Shown here: positions 32,550-41,893 of the stretch, piece by piece | Numbering within the stretch: the stretch's first letter is position 1 | How the letters are laid out: each line of letters opens with the position of its first letter | From: Fodinibacter sp963811825 | GTDB taxonomy: Bacteria > Actinomycetota > Actinomycetes > Actinomycetales > Dermatophilaceae | Assembly: GCA_963811825.1 (NCBI GenBank) | Contig: CAWESS010000023.1 | Coordinates: forward strand, 62,001 to 126,000 | Direction of reading: 5' to 3' | DNA length: 64,000 nucleotides | Notes under the pieces: generated by a model | Told to the model about the DNA's origin: nothing | Database searches by the model: none | What the model saw: the letters and a program-made list of their open reading frames with translations, nothing else | Made by a program: the position numbers and the translations under genes

Positions 32550-33980
32550 ATGCCGTCGCACCCCCGACCCAGCGGAGCCCTCGTCACCGGCGCCTCGAGC
32601 GGCATCGGGCGGGCCACCGCGCTCGCCCTCGCCCGTGAGGGTCTCGACCTCGTGCTCACCGGCCGCAGTCGTTCCGCACTGGAGGCTGTCGCCTCGCAGT
32701 GCCGCGCAGCGGGGGTGCGAGCCGACGTGGCCGAGGTCGACGTGCGCGACGACGCGGCCGTGCAGCGCGTGGTTGCCGATGCTGCGCTCGCCCACGGGGC
32801 GGGGCTCGTGGTGGTCCACGCGGCGGCCGTGGTCGCCTACGGCCCGTTCGAGGAGGTCCCGCCCGACGTGATGAGCGCGGTCGTGGGCACCAACGTCCTC
32901 GGCACGGTGTCGGTCTGCCGGGCGGCTCTGCAGACCTTCCGCCGCACCGGTGGCGGCCACCTGGTGGTCGTGGGGTCGCTGCTCGGCGAGGTGGCTGCGC
33001 CGTTGATGAGCGGCTACGTGTTGTCCAAGTGGGCGGTGCACGGGTTGGTGCGCACACTGCAGATCGAGGCGCGCGACCGGGGCGGAGTCTCGATCTCCCT
33101 CGTGGCTCCCGGCGGGGTGGACACCCCCATCTACCGGCGGGCGGCGACGGTCCTCGGCCGGCACGGCAACCCGCCACCACCGGTGAGCTCGGCGACGGAC
33201 GTCGCCGACCGTGTCGTGCGTGTGCTGAGCCGGCCCCGACGCCTCACCCACGTCGGGTGGGCCAATCCTGTCGTGGTCGCCGGCTTCCGCCTCGCCCCGA
33301 CGGTGTACGACGCCGTCGCGACTCCTGCGCTGCGCTCCTTCGCACTGGCCCCGTGGACCGGGATTCCGCCCACGAGCGGAAATGTCCACCAGCCCCGCCA
33401 TCCGCCGGCACCTGTCGGTGAGGGCGCCGATGCCTATTCCTGTGCCGACGACCATGACCCCGACCGTGAGGAGCCCACCATGAGCTCACCAGACCACACC
33501 ACCGATCCCCACGAGGTGTCCAGACCGCGGGTCTCACGCTCCGTCGCAGCACCGGCGGAGGCGGTGTGGGCCGTGCTCTCGGACGGCTGGCAGTACGCCA
33601 CGTGGGTGGTCGGCGCCTCCCGGGTGCGCTCCGTCGACCCCGACTGGCCACAGCCCGGCTCGCGGTTGCACCACAGCGTCGGCATGTGGCCCGCGCTGAT
33701 CTCCGACTCGACGTCGGCGCAGGAGGCCGAGGAACCCCGGCACCTCGTCCTCACCGCCCGCGGCTGGCCCTTGGGGGAGGCACGCGTCGAGCTCGACGTC
33801 GTGCCCGACGGCCCAGCCACGTGCACGGTCTCCATCGCGGAAGACGCCAGCTCGGGCCCCGGGCGCCTGGTGCCCCTCCCCATTCGGCAACTGCTCATCC
33901 TTCCTCGCAACCGTGAGGCGTTGCGTCGGCTGGCCCTGTTGGCCGAGGGCCGCTACCGGGAGAGGGGCAGCGGCGGCTGA
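32550..33980 (+). CDS. SDR oxidoreductase fused to an SRPBCC (polyketide cyclase-like) domain
   Basis: 476 aa. Residues 1-285 are an SDR with TGASSGIGRATALALAREG, VVHAAAVVAYGPFEE and the Tyr/Lys pair in GYVLSKWAVHG. Residues 325-470 are an SRPBCC domain (SRSVAAPAEAVWAVLSDGWQYATWVVGASRVRSVDPDWPQPG split by normal loops). In related actinobacteria these are two adjacent genes. An internal ATG (33480) has GTGAGGAG 8 bases upstream, so the second part may also be made alone; a frameshift that removed the first stop is possible. Confidence 0.75.
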   Translation: MPSHPRPSGALVTGASSGIGRATALALAREGLDLVLTGRSRSALEAVASQCRAAGVRADVAEVDVRDDAAVQRVVADAALAHGAGLVVVHAAAVVAYGPFEEVPPDVMSAVVGTNVLGTVSVCRAALQTFRRTGGGHLVVVGSLLGEVAAPLMSGYVLSKWAVHGLVRTLQIEARDRGGVSISLVAPGGVDTPIYRRAATVLGRHGNPPPPVSSATDVADRVVRVLSRPRRLTHVGWANPVVVAGFRLAPTVYDAVATPALRSFALAPWTGIPPTSGNVHQPRHPPAPVGEGADAYSCADDHDPDREEPTMSSPDHTTDPHEVSRPRVSRSVAAPAEAVWAVLSDGWQYATWVVGASRVRSVDPDWPQPGSRLHHSVGMWPALISDSTSAQEAEEPRHLVLTARGWPLGEARVELDVVPDGPATCTVSIAEDASSGPGRLVPLPIRQLLILPRNREALRRLALLAEGRYRERGSGG

Positions 33981-33982
33981 GC

Positions 33983-35585
33983 TCACGCCGGTGGCTCGCG
34001 CAGCACGCGGGACCAGGCCGTGCGGACGAGAGCCCGGCGCACGGCGCCCGACGGGCCGCGATGGCGCAGTGCCGCGACTGCGGCGTTCCACCCGCACGCT
34101 CCGTGCACGCCTCCTCCCGGATGGGCCGAGGCGCTGGCGAGGAACAGCCCGGGCACGGGGGTCTCGGGGCGTCCGAGACCGGGGGTCGGCCGCAGCACCA
34201 GCTGCTGGTGCAGCGCAGCCGTCCCGGCGTTCAGAGCGCCGAGGCTGAGGTTGCCGTCGGCGCTCTCGAGGTCGGTGGGGGTCTGGACCTGGCGTCCGCG
34301 ACGCAGGGCGCGGAACCCGGGAGCAACCTGCTCCACGGCATCCTCGATGCGTTCGGCCTGCGCGGACACGGCCTCCTCGTCGGAGGCGGCCGCCCGGGGA
34401 ACGTGCGTGTAGGCCCATGCCGACTCGGTTCCCGCAGGCGAGCGTGACGGGTCGGCGACGCTCATCTGACCGAGCAGCACGAAGGGTGTGCCCGGCATCC
34501 GTCCGACCGACAGGTCGGCAGCCACGTCGACGAGGCCGTCGTGGTCGACGCCCAGGTGCACCGTGCCGGCGGTTCGCGCTCCGGCTGCCGTCCAGGGGAT
34601 GGGTGCGTCCAGGGCCCAGTTGACCTTCAGGGTGGCGTCGTCCCACTCGAATCGCCGCCGGGCGTCGTCGACGACACGAGGGGGGAGCTGGCCCGGTGCC
34701 ACCATGGAGCCGTACAGCGTGGGCGCCGGCACATCGGCGAGGATGCCGTGGCGCGCCCCGATCCGCTCCCCGCCGGCCAGGCGCACCCCCACGGCGCGAC
34801 CCGCCGGCCACCTCGACGGCGGTGACCGGTGCGCCGCAGCGCACCTGCACTCCGAGCGACTCGGCCCGCCGGCGCAGCGCCGTGGCCAGCATCCCTGCAC
34901 CGCCCTGCGGCACCGGGAAGCCGACGTCCTGACCGAGCATCGCCAGCAGCCACCCGAACAGTGCGCTTCCCGAGCCGTCGGGAGGGAGGTCGCTGTGCAT
35001 CGCGTTGCCGGACAGCAGGATCCGCGCCTCCTCGCTGGAGAACTCCTCCTCGCCGAGCCGCCGCACCGAGAGCAGTGCGAGCCGGGTGAACTCCAGGCTC
35101 CCCGCCACCCCCCACCGCCGCAGGAGCCGCGCCGCGGGGCGAACCGGGGGGAACGGCGTGAAGAGCGCGTCCAGCAGTGGGTCACGAATGCGCTGCCACC
35201 CGCGCACCATGCGCAGCCAGGCGTCCCCGTCCCCGGGCGCGCACGCCTCGAGGCCGGCTGCGGTGTCCTCGGCCGCACCCCGCAGCACCGCCGCCCGACC
35301 GTCGGGCAGGGCGTGGGCCAGCACGTCAGGTGCGCGGCACCACGCGAGCCCGTGCCGGTCGAGGTGGAGGTCGCGGATGACCGGGCTGGCGGCGGCCAGG
35401 GGGTAGAACGCGCTGAACAGGTCGGTCACGAAGCCGGGTGAGACGACCTCGGCGCTGCGCACCGCACCACCGACCTCAGGTTGCGCCTCGACGAGGACGA
35501 CGTCCCATCCGGCATCCGCCAGGGCATTGGCCGCCACCAGCCCGTTGGGTCCCGCTCCGACGACCACGGCATCGCACTCGATCAT
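33983..35585 (-). CDS. FAD-dependent phytoene desaturase-like oxidoreductase (apparent frameshift)
   Basis: About 533 aa of the phytoene dehydrogenase/CrtI-like NAD(P)/FAD family. The FAD-binding start is AVVVGAGPNGLVAANALADAG, then VEAQPEVGGAVRSAE; the end is GLFLASASAHPGGGVHGACGWNAAVAAL. The middle of the gene changes frame: near 34800-34806 one extra base in GGCGGGTCGCGCC separates VTAVEVAGG from AVGVRLAGGE. No carotenoid genes are near, so the substrate is open; its neighbours are stress genes. A weak GGGTAG lies 10-15 bases before the ATG. Confidence 0.83.
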
Positions 35586-35622
35586 GACCTGCCCCTACCC
35601 CGCGAGACCTCGGGTGACGCGG

Positions 35623-35647
35623 GTTTGGCCCGGCGGCATGCGGGTAC
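35623..35647 (+). promoter_or_regulatory. SigB/SigF-type promoter
   Basis: GTTT (35623-35626), 15 bases, GGGTAC (35642-35647), 60 bases before the hemerythrin ATG. It agrees with the SigB/SigF consensus (GGGTAT/C). Confidence 0.72.
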
Positions 35648-35707
35648 GAGGCAGTCAGCCGCAGCGGGCAGGTACTGCCCGCGCCCTGAACCGATGAGGA
35701 GCCACCC

Positions 35708-36205
35708 ATGTCCCAGGACGCGATCGTCATGCTCAAGGAAGACCACAAGGAGGTGCGGGGCCTGTTCCGGGAGTTCCAGAAGGCCGGCACCACCGATGCC
35801 CGCAAGGGCAAGCTCGTGGAGCAGATCATCGAGCTGTTGACCGTCCACACGTTCATCGAGAACGAGGTGATGTACCCACGGGTGCGCGCCCTGCTTCCCG
35901 ACCTCGAGGACGACGTGCTCGAGTCGTACGAGGAGCACCACGTCGCCGACGTGCTCATCATGGAGCTCTTGCCGATGACGCCGGCCGACGAGCGGTTCGA
36001 GGCCAAGGCGACCGTGTTGATCGAGAACGTCACGCACCACATCGAGGAGGAGGAGCAGGACTGGTTCCCCAAGGTTCGCGAAGGGCTGACCCGGACCCAG
36101 CTGCGGGAGATCGGTGCCGAGCTCGCCGAGGCCAAGGCGCGCGCACCCCGGCGCCCGGAGCAGCCGAGCGCACTGAAGAAGACCCTCGACGCCGTCGTCT
36201 CCTGA
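35708..36205 (+). CDS. Hemerythrin HHE-domain protein
   Basis: 165-aa four-helix protein. Iron-binding residues are in LKEDHKEVRGLFREF, VHTFIENEVMYPRV, EEHHVADVL and THHIEEEEQDWFPKV. Such cation-binding proteins sense or store O2 or protect against oxidative or nitrosative stress. A GAGGAG site precedes ATG 35708. The SigB/SigF-type promoter supports a stress role. Confidence 0.9.
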   Translation: MSQDAIVMLKEDHKEVRGLFREFQKAGTTDARKGKLVEQIIELLTVHTFIENEVMYPRVRALLPDLEDDVLESYEEHHVADVLIMELLPMTPADERFEAKATVLIENVTHHIEEEEQDWFPKVREGLTRTQLREIGAELAEAKARAPRRPEQPSALKKTLDAVVS

Positions 36206-36227
36206 CCCGTGGACGGCGACCCCCACG

Positions 36228-36794
36228 GTGCCGTCGGAGGGCTCCGCACCCTCGAGGGTGGCCAACCCGCTGGTGGCTGCCACCATCCGGCTCGAGGAGA
36301 GCTCGTCGTTGGACGGGCTGCGCCGCGTGTACGCGGTCGCGTCGGGCCCGGTCGACCGGACAGCCGGTGGTGACCTGCTCCGCTCAGGCCTCATCGGTCA
36401 TGCACTGCACCCGCTGCTGACCGACCTCCCTCTCGGCTGTTGGACCGCGGCCTCCGTGCTGGACCTTCGTGGTCGGCGCGAGGACCGGGGGGCCGCCCGG
36501 TGGTTGGTCGGCGCCGGGCTGGCTGCGGTTGCCCCCACCGTTCTCACCGGGCTCGCAGAGTGGGCACGTGCGGACCCGAGGGCGCAGCGGGTGGGTGCCG
36601 TGCACGGCATCCTCAACGGGGTGGCCACGTCGTTCTACCTCGGCTCTTTCGTGCTGCGGCCCCGGCGTCATTCGGTGGGCGTGGCGCTCGCGCTCGCAGG
36701 AGCGACGATCGCTGGTGTCTCGGGGTACCTCGGCGGACACCTGACGACAGCGCGAAAGGTCGGGAGCCGCGACCCGGCGCTCGCCGCCCCATGA
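36228..36794 (+). CDS. DUF2231-type membrane protein
   Basis: 188 aa. GLIGHALHPLLTDLPLGCWTAASVLDL is the DUF2231 core with conserved His and Asp, followed by four hydrophobic segments (WLVGAGLAAVAPTVLTGL, HGILNGVATSFYLGSFVL, ALALAGATIAGVSGYLGG). The GTG start at 36228 has no clear ribosome-binding site and follows the hemerythrin gene by 22 bases. Family members are often next to redox or copper genes; the role is unknown. Its stop overlaps the next start. Confidence 0.78.
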   Translation: MPSEGSAPSRVANPLVAATIRLEESSSLDGLRRVYAVASGPVDRTAGGDLLRSGLIGHALHPLLTDLPLGCWTAASVLDLRGRREDRGAARWLVGAGLAAVAPTVLTGLAEWARADPRAQRVGAVHGILNGVATSFYLGSFVLRPRRHSVGVALALAGATIAGVSGYLGGHLTTARKVGSRDPALAAP

Positions 36795-37633
36795 TCCGCG
36801 AGGTCGGGCACGACGGCCTCGTCCTGCGCGTGCGGGACGAGGGGCCCCGCTCCGGCGAGGCGGTGCTGCTGCTGCACGGCTTCCCGCAGGACGCCAGCTG
36901 CTGGGACGACGTGGTGCCCGCGCTGCACGACGAGGGGCTTCGTACCTTGGCGCCCGACCAGCGCGGGTACTCACCCGGGGCGCGACCCGACGACGTCTGC
37001 GCCTACCGCGTCGAGCGGTTGACCGGGGACGCCCTGGCCGTGCTCGACGCCTGTGGCGTCGAGCGGGCCCACGTGGTGGGGCACGACTGGGGCGGAGCGG
37101 TGGCTTGGCGGCTCGGAGCGCAGCACCCGGAACGCGTCGCCTCACTGACAGTGCTCTCGACGCCCCACCCCGCGGCGCTGGCCCGGTCGATGGGCACGTC
37201 CCTGCAGGCGGCCCGCAGCTGGTACACGCTCGCGGTGCAGGTCCCCGTGCTCCCGGAAGTCCTGCTGTCGCGGATCCTGGCGACGACGTTGCGGGCCTCC
37301 GGCCTGGCGCCCGGCCCGGCTGCGCGTTATGCCGCGCGCCTGTCTGGGCCGGGCGACCTGCGGGGTCCCCTCGGCTGGTACCGGGCGGCCGTGCGGCGCC
37401 CGCCCTGGCAGCTGCTCGGAGTCCTGACCGGGGACACCGGCGTGGTGAGCGTCCCGACCACCTACGTCTGGGGGCGCCATGACCCTGCCCTCGGCGGCGC
37501 AGCGGCGCGCCGCACCGGCGACCACGTCCTCGGGGACTACCGCTTCACCCAGTTGGATGCCGGGCACTGGCTCCCGGAGATGCACCCAGGCGCGGTGGTC
37601 GAGGCAGTGCTCGACCGGGCCGGGCGCTCCTGA
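36791..37633 (+). CDS. Alpha/beta hydrolase (epoxide hydrolase-like)
   Basis: 280 aa. Oxyanion motif LLHGFPQDASCWDD, nucleophile elbow VVGHDWGGAVAW with Asp as nucleophile, acid in YVWGRHDPALG and the base in DAGHWLPEMHP. HDWGG with Asp points to epoxide hydrolase or haloalkane dehalogenase rather than an esterase. ATGA overlap with the DUF2231 gene makes them one operon with hemerythrin. Substrate unknown. Confidence 0.87.
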   Translation: MIREVGHDGLVLRVRDEGPRSGEAVLLLHGFPQDASCWDDVVPALHDEGLRTLAPDQRGYSPGARPDDVCAYRVERLTGDALAVLDACGVERAHVVGHDWGGAVAWRLGAQHPERVASLTVLSTPHPAALARSMGTSLQAARSWYTLAVQVPVLPEVLLSRILATTLRASGLAPGPAARYAARLSGPGDLRGPLGWYRAAVRRPPWQLLGVLTGDTGVVSVPTTYVWGRHDPALGGAAARRTGDHVLGDYRFTQLDAGHWLPEMHPGAVVEAVLDRAGRS

Positions 37634-37676
37634 GTGCTCGACGCTGTCGTTGCTCGCGGACCCTCTGTCATCCACG

Positions 37677-38486
37677 TCACCGACCACGGCGACCGCTCAG
37701 GTGGACGCGGGATGCCGTCCAGTCCACCGATCGCACGCCGTCCATCGGCGTCTCGACGTCCCCGCTGTGCCACCACCGCATGGCGGCTCCGATGAGGAAC
37801 GGGCCCATGTCCGGGTCCTGCCGGTAGCCCAGCTCGCCGCCGAGGCGCCGCGGCCCGTGGACGATCGACGTCACGACCAGCGGGCCGACCCGCGACGACA
37901 TCGGCGTCACCTGCACGGCCCGCACCTCGACGACGCGTCCGGCATCCTCGCCGTTCTCACGCACGACCGACGCCCCCAGCAGGGCGCTGAGCAGGTGTGC
38001 GTCGGGGCCGAGGTCGAGGTCGTGGTCCTGGCGCGGGGAGGACGCCAGGTCGATGCCGAAGGGGTGCTCACCGCCCCGGGCGCCGGGAATCCTTCCGACC
38101 ACGTGGCGACGCAGCCACAGCTCGAGGCCGTCGGTGCCGGCGAGGTGGGCATCGGCCCACCGGTCGACGTGGACGGCCGAGCCGATGGCGAGCACGTGGT
38201 CCATCGGCAGCACGAGGGGGGCGGGGTCCTCACGAGGGTCGAGCCGCCGCCAGATCGCCTGGCCCCAGCGACCGAGGGCACCCGGCTGGCGGTGGGCCCA
38301 GGCGCCCGGCCCGCGCAGCAGCCCGACCGCGACGAGGCGGCCGTCGTGCTCCTCGAGGGCGACGTCGTCGACGTTGCCGAGCATCTCCTGGTCGCGGCCC
38401 ACCAGCTGGTGGTCGAGCAGCCGCAGGCCGAGCGCCAGCGGGGTGCCGGCCTCGATCGGCTGCCCTGGTTCGGTGTCGCGGGTCAT
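37677..38486 (-). CDS. PRC-barrel domain protein
   Basis: 269 aa with two PRC-barrel-like units: LRLLDHQLVGRDQEMLGNVDDVALEEHDGR near the start and ASVVRENGEDAGRVVEVRAVQV in the last third. PRC barrels occur in RimM and photosystem H subunits, and as cytosolic ligand- or protein-binding modules on transporters. ATG 38486 overlaps the stop of the Nramp-like gene (ATGA), which suggests that it works with that transporter. Confidence 0.8.
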   Translation of the reverse strand: MTRDTEPGQPIEAGTPLALGLRLLDHQLVGRDQEMLGNVDDVALEEHDGRLVAVGLLRGPGAWAHRQPGALGRWGQAIWRRLDPREDPAPLVLPMDHVLAIGSAVHVDRWADAHLAGTDGLELWLRRHVVGRIPGARGGEHPFGIDLASSPRQDHDLDLGPDAHLLSALLGASVVRENGEDAGRVVEVRAVQVTPMSSRVGPLVVTSIVHGPRRLGGELGYRQDPDMGPFLIGAAMRWWHSGDVETPMDGVRSVDWTASRVHLSGRRGR

Positions 38487-39713
38487 TGGCCGGCTCCTGA
38501 CAGGACCATCAGCGGGATGGCCGCCACGGAGGCCACCACCACCACGACCAGGTACGCCGACCCGAGCGCGTTGGCGACGCGGCCGTTGACGTGGCGTCCG
38601 AGGTAGGTGCGGTCGTTGGCGACGACGAGGATCGGGAAGTAGGTCAAAGGCAGAGCCACCGCGCTGAACACCACGGAGTACTCGGTGACCAGGATGGGGT
38701 CGACGGCGGTGAGCAGGAGGCCGACGCCGGCCACACAGGACAGCAGCACGACGGTGTGGAACCGGGCGGCCCGCAGGGGCTCGACGAACTTGCCCCACTG
38801 CCAGCCGAAGTACTGGGAGACGGAGTACCCCACGGACAGCCCTGTCTCGCAGGCGGCTCCGAACGTGGCGGCGAAGAAGCCGACCAGCACCACGACCAGC
38901 CCGAGCTTGCCGAACGCGACCAGCACCGGAAGGGCGACCTGGCCGAGGCCGGCCACCTCGATGCCCTGTGGTCGCAGGACGATCGCGGCGGCGGCCGCGA
39001 TCGCGACCGAGAGGATCCCGCCGAGGGGGAACCCGATGAAGACGTTGGCACGCATCGTGCGAAGGCTCTCGGCTCCCCATTTCTCCTCGACTCCGCCGGA
39101 GGAGAAGAAGAACACCTCGTAGGGGGTCATCGCCGCACCGAACAGGGCGACGGCGTAGAACCAGTAGGTCGTTGCATCCTCGCTCGAGGGCACGGCCGGG
39201 TGGGTGGCTTCGGCGACGAGTGACCCCCAGTCCGGGGCCAGCTTCCACACGGCGACGGCAAAGACGATCAGGGCCAGCCCGGCGAGCCCGAACGCGTTCT
39301 CCAGCACGGCGAACCTCACGCGCCAGAGCACGACCCAGACCAGCACGCCGACGACGGGGACCCACAGCAGGTAGTGGACGCTCGAGGCCAGCTGCAGCGC
39401 CAGGGCGACGCCGCCGATCTCGGCCGTGAACGTGAGGAAGGTGACGGCCATCGAGCCCGATCAGCGCCATGAGGCCCACCCGCGGCCCGAGCCGTTCGCG
39501 GATGAGGTCGAACGTGGCGCGCCCGCTGACGGCGGCGACCCGGCCGCTCATCTCCGCGAAGACGCAGATGCCGAGCACCCCGACGACGACCACCCACACG
39601 AGCGACAGACCGAAGCGCGACCCCACGGCGGCATTCGTGACGAGGTCGCCGATGTCGACGAAGCCACCGATGGCGGTGAGGATGCCGAGGGCGACGGCGA
39701 ACAGGCGCTTCAC
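38483..39713 (-). CDS. Nramp-like metal transporter with non-canonical motifs (apparent frameshift)
   Basis: About 410 aa with roughly eleven helices in the Nramp fold. The helix-1 motif, DPGN in true Nramp, reads DIGD (GGFVDIGDLVTNAAVGSRFG); the helix-6 site, MPH, reads MTPYEVFFFSS. Both metal-binding motifs thus differ from Mn/Fe Nramp, so another substrate, such as Mg or none, is likely. The first 88 residues are in another frame; an extra G near 39453 (GGGCTCGATGGCC) explains it. GTG 39713 has GGAGGAG upstream and overlaps the lipoprotein stop. Confidence 0.78.
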
Positions 39714-40186
39714 GAGAGCTCCTCCGCGAGCGCTTCGAGGTCGGAGCAGGCCGACCGCACGTCCTCCAGAGCCGCCCGCGTGCCGCGGAGGTCCTGACGC
39801 GCCACCGAGATGCGAAGCCACTGAACAGAGGAGGCGGCAGCGTCAAGAGCGTCCGTCGTCTGCCGTCGGACGAGGTCGTCCACCCGACGAGGGGGTTGCT
39901 GCTCCTCGAACCACGCGGCGTCGGCGCCCAAGCCCGTGTCGCTGTCGTCCACGACGACCACCGCGAAGGAATGCGTCGAGCGGCCGGCAACCCACAGGCT
40001 CGCGGCGAGCTCGGCCGTGCGAGCCTCGCTCAGACTGCCCTCGAGTGCGCGGACGGCCGAGTCGCGATAGACCGAGCCGGGGTCATCGCCGCACCCTGCC
40101 ACGAGGAGCATGACGCTCGCCAGAGCGGCCAGGCCCCCGGTCCGCCAGGAGCCGACTGGCCCACAGCGGTGCCATGACCTGCTCAT
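39710..40186 (-). CDS. Lipoprotein coupled to the Nramp-like transporter
   Basis: 158 aa. Signal peptide with a lipobox: GLAALASVMLLVAGC, Cys about residue 32. The mature part is mostly helical (SVYRDSAVRALEGSLSEARTAEL; TTDALDAAASSVQWLRISVARQDL; the acidic end CSDLEALAEELS). I do not know the family. Its ATG overlaps the stop of a 30-codon gene and its stop overlaps the transporter's GTG, so it is likely an extracytoplasmic partner of the transporter. Confidence 0.72.
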   Translation of the reverse strand: MSRSWHRCGPVGSWRTGGLAALASVMLLVAGCGDDPGSVYRDSAVRALEGSLSEARTAELAASLWVAGRSTHSFAVVVVDDSDTGLGADAAWFEEQQPPRRVDDLVRRQTTDALDAAASSVQWLRISVARQDLRGTRAALEDVRSACSDLEALAEELS

Positions 40187-40275
40187 CGCGAGCGCCTCAG
40201 CAGCACGAGAGCAAGCACGCCGAGCACCGTCATGAACTCCAGCCAGGCCAGCAGCAACGCCGTCGACTCACTCAC
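40183..40275 (-). CDS. 30-aa membrane micropeptide, head of the Nramp-like operon
   Basis: Encodes 30 residues: MSESTALLLAWLEFMTVLGV, then LALVLLRRSR, one membrane helix with a basic end. GGGAGGTG lies about 6 bases before GTG 40275, a strong ribosome-binding site. Its TGA overlaps the ATG of the lipoprotein gene. I think it is real and may be a small subunit of the transporter. Confidence 0.6.
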   Translation of the reverse strand: MSESTALLLAWLEFMTVLGVLALVLLRRSR

Positions 40276-40347
40276 GGCGCACCTCCCTGCTGTCCATCAT
40301 GGCCTCGCTTCCCCGTGCGGCCCGGCGCAAACCATCCCCACCGCGGA

Positions 40348-41124
40348 TCAGGTCGAGCCGGCCCGACGCCGGATCGAGAGCTCCCCCGTCTCGGCGACGT
40401 CCGCCGCGACATCGGCCAGCTTGCGGTTCGAGTCCTGGCTGGCGACACGTAACAGGTCGAATGCCTGATCGCGCGTGAGGCGGTGCTGGTGCATGAGGAT
40501 TCCCATGGCGACGCCGATCTCCCTGTTGCTCTCCAGGGCGCGCGTCAGACTGTCCGCTCGGCCCCGGGCGGTGGTTTCGCGCAGGATGAGCGCGGCATGG
40601 GTGGCGAGCACCAACCCCAAGCCGACAGCATCATCGTCGAACGCGGCCCGCTGGTCGGAGTAGATGTTCAAGCTGGCGATGAGGTTCGAGTCGTCCAAGA
40701 GGTGCAGACGCTGAGCGAAGACGCTGTGCACTCCGACCTCGCGGGAAACGCGCTCACCCCACGTTCGCCACCGGCCGCCCGAGGTGACGTCGCCTGTCAC
40801 GTAGACCGAGTCGTCCAGGGCTGCGTCGACACACGGCCCGGAGCCGATCTCGTACTGCAGCGTGTCGGCGCGGGCGGCGGCATCGTCGGTGGCGGCGGGA
40901 GTGGTGAAGCGACCGGCACGCAACACGCTGACGCTCGCCCAGCGGGTTCCGGGGACACGGTCGACGGCAACGGAGACCAAACGCTGCAGCGGGGTCTGGG
41001 GGCCGCTGTGGGTGATCTCGCTCGACAGCGACCGCATGACGCGCGCCACGTCGTGCAGGTCGACCTGCGGAACCGTCCCCACGACCTGACCCTCATGAGG
41101 CGCGTCCTGGGAGTGCGCTGTCAT
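40348..41124 (-). CDS. GAF-ANTAR regulator
   Basis: 258 aa. GAF sensor domain (about 30-175: ASVSVLRAGRFTTPAATDDAA, YEIGSGPCVDAALDDSVYVTGD) and a C-terminal ANTAR RNA-binding domain (about 185-248: ALESNREIGVAMGILMHQHRLT, ASQDSNRKLADVAADV). ANTAR proteins bind paired RNA hairpins and prevent transcription termination. ATG 41124 overlaps the stop of the next GAF-ANTAR gene upstream, so two such regulators are co-translated. Confidence 0.9.
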   Translation of the reverse strand: MTAHSQDAPHEGQVVGTVPQVDLHDVARVMRSLSSEITHSGPQTPLQRLVSVAVDRVPGTRWASVSVLRAGRFTTPAATDDAAARADTLQYEIGSGPCVDAALDDSVYVTGDVTSGGRWRTWGERVSREVGVHSVFAQRLHLLDDSNLIASLNIYSDQRAAFDDDAVGLGLVLATHAALILRETTARGRADSLTRALESNREIGVAMGILMHQHRLTRDQAFDLLRVASQDSNRKLADVAADVAETGELSIRRRAGST

Positions 41125-41840
41125 CGGGCGTCGTCCGGGAAGTAGGGACGAGTGAGCTCGCGTGCCACGGTCACCGCATCCTGGCCCGATCGGCGCGCGG
41201 CGTCGGCGATGATCTCCCGGGCCCCGTCCCGGTCGACCCCACGGGCGGCCATCACCACGCCCGTGGCTTGGTCCACCACGTTGTTGTCCTCCAGGACCCG
41301 CGGGGCATCACGGGCCGCCGCGCGAGTGGAGAACGTCAGGTCCGCGTTGTGCACGGCGCCTGGAGCCCAGGCGCCCAGCAGATCGGCCAGCTGATGCTCA
41401 CGGCCCGCGAACGCGTTCGGGGTCCTGGCGTAGAGGTTCACCCCCGCGACCACGCCCCCGGCCGCGTGGATGGGCAAGGACAGCGTGCTCAGCACCCCGT
41501 GAGCGGCACCGGCCCGAGCGAACTGCACCCAGCGCTGCTCGTCCAACAGGCCGGCGTCGCTGTCGCCGCTGAGGAACGTCGAGTCCTGGAGCGCAGCATC
41601 GACGCAGGGGCCACCGAAGGCGTACTGAATCGCGTCCAGCAGCATCAGGTGCTCGTGCGTGGCAGCGATCGTCAGGGTCAGTCCGTCCCTGACCAGGGCC
41701 AAGCTCATCCCGACGAGGTTCGGCACGATGGCCTCGGCCAGTTCTCCTTGGTGGATCAGCTCTGCGGTGAGGTCATGGTCGGACCACCGACCCAGACTGA
41801 GCAGGGCCTCGCGGGTCTCGGGCAACGGTTCGAGCGGCAT
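41121..41840 (-). CDS. GAF-ANTAR regulator (divergent)
   Basis: 239 aa. GAF domain with FGGPCVDAALQDSTFLSGD and a C-terminal ANTAR-like domain, VVDQATGVVMAARGVDRDGAREIIADAARRSGQDAVTVAREL, that departs from the usual SNRKL core. ATG 41840 follows TACGGG-N6, close to a leaderless promoter. It is the first gene of a pair with the one at 40348, and lies next to the sigma-factor gene on the same strand. Confidence 0.83.
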   Translation of the reverse strand: MPLEPLPETREALLSLGRWSDHDLTAELIHQGELAEAIVPNLVGMSLALVRDGLTLTIAATHEHLMLLDAIQYAFGGPCVDAALQDSTFLSGDSDAGLLDEQRWVQFARAGAAHGVLSTLSLPIHAAGGVVAGVNLYARTPNAFAGREHQLADLLGAWAPGAVHNADLTFSTRAAARDAPRVLEDNNVVDQATGVVMAARGVDRDGAREIIADAARRSGQDAVTVARELTRPYFPDDAR

Positions 41841-41893
41841 GGTGCTCCCGTACCCCGGCGACGGCGCACCCAATCACCATCACCACTCCCTGT

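Noticed and set aside
33983..35585. Carotenoid biosynthesis cluster
   Set aside because: Only one CrtI-like oxidoreductase is present; no phytoene synthase, cyclase or prenyl-transferase gene is near.
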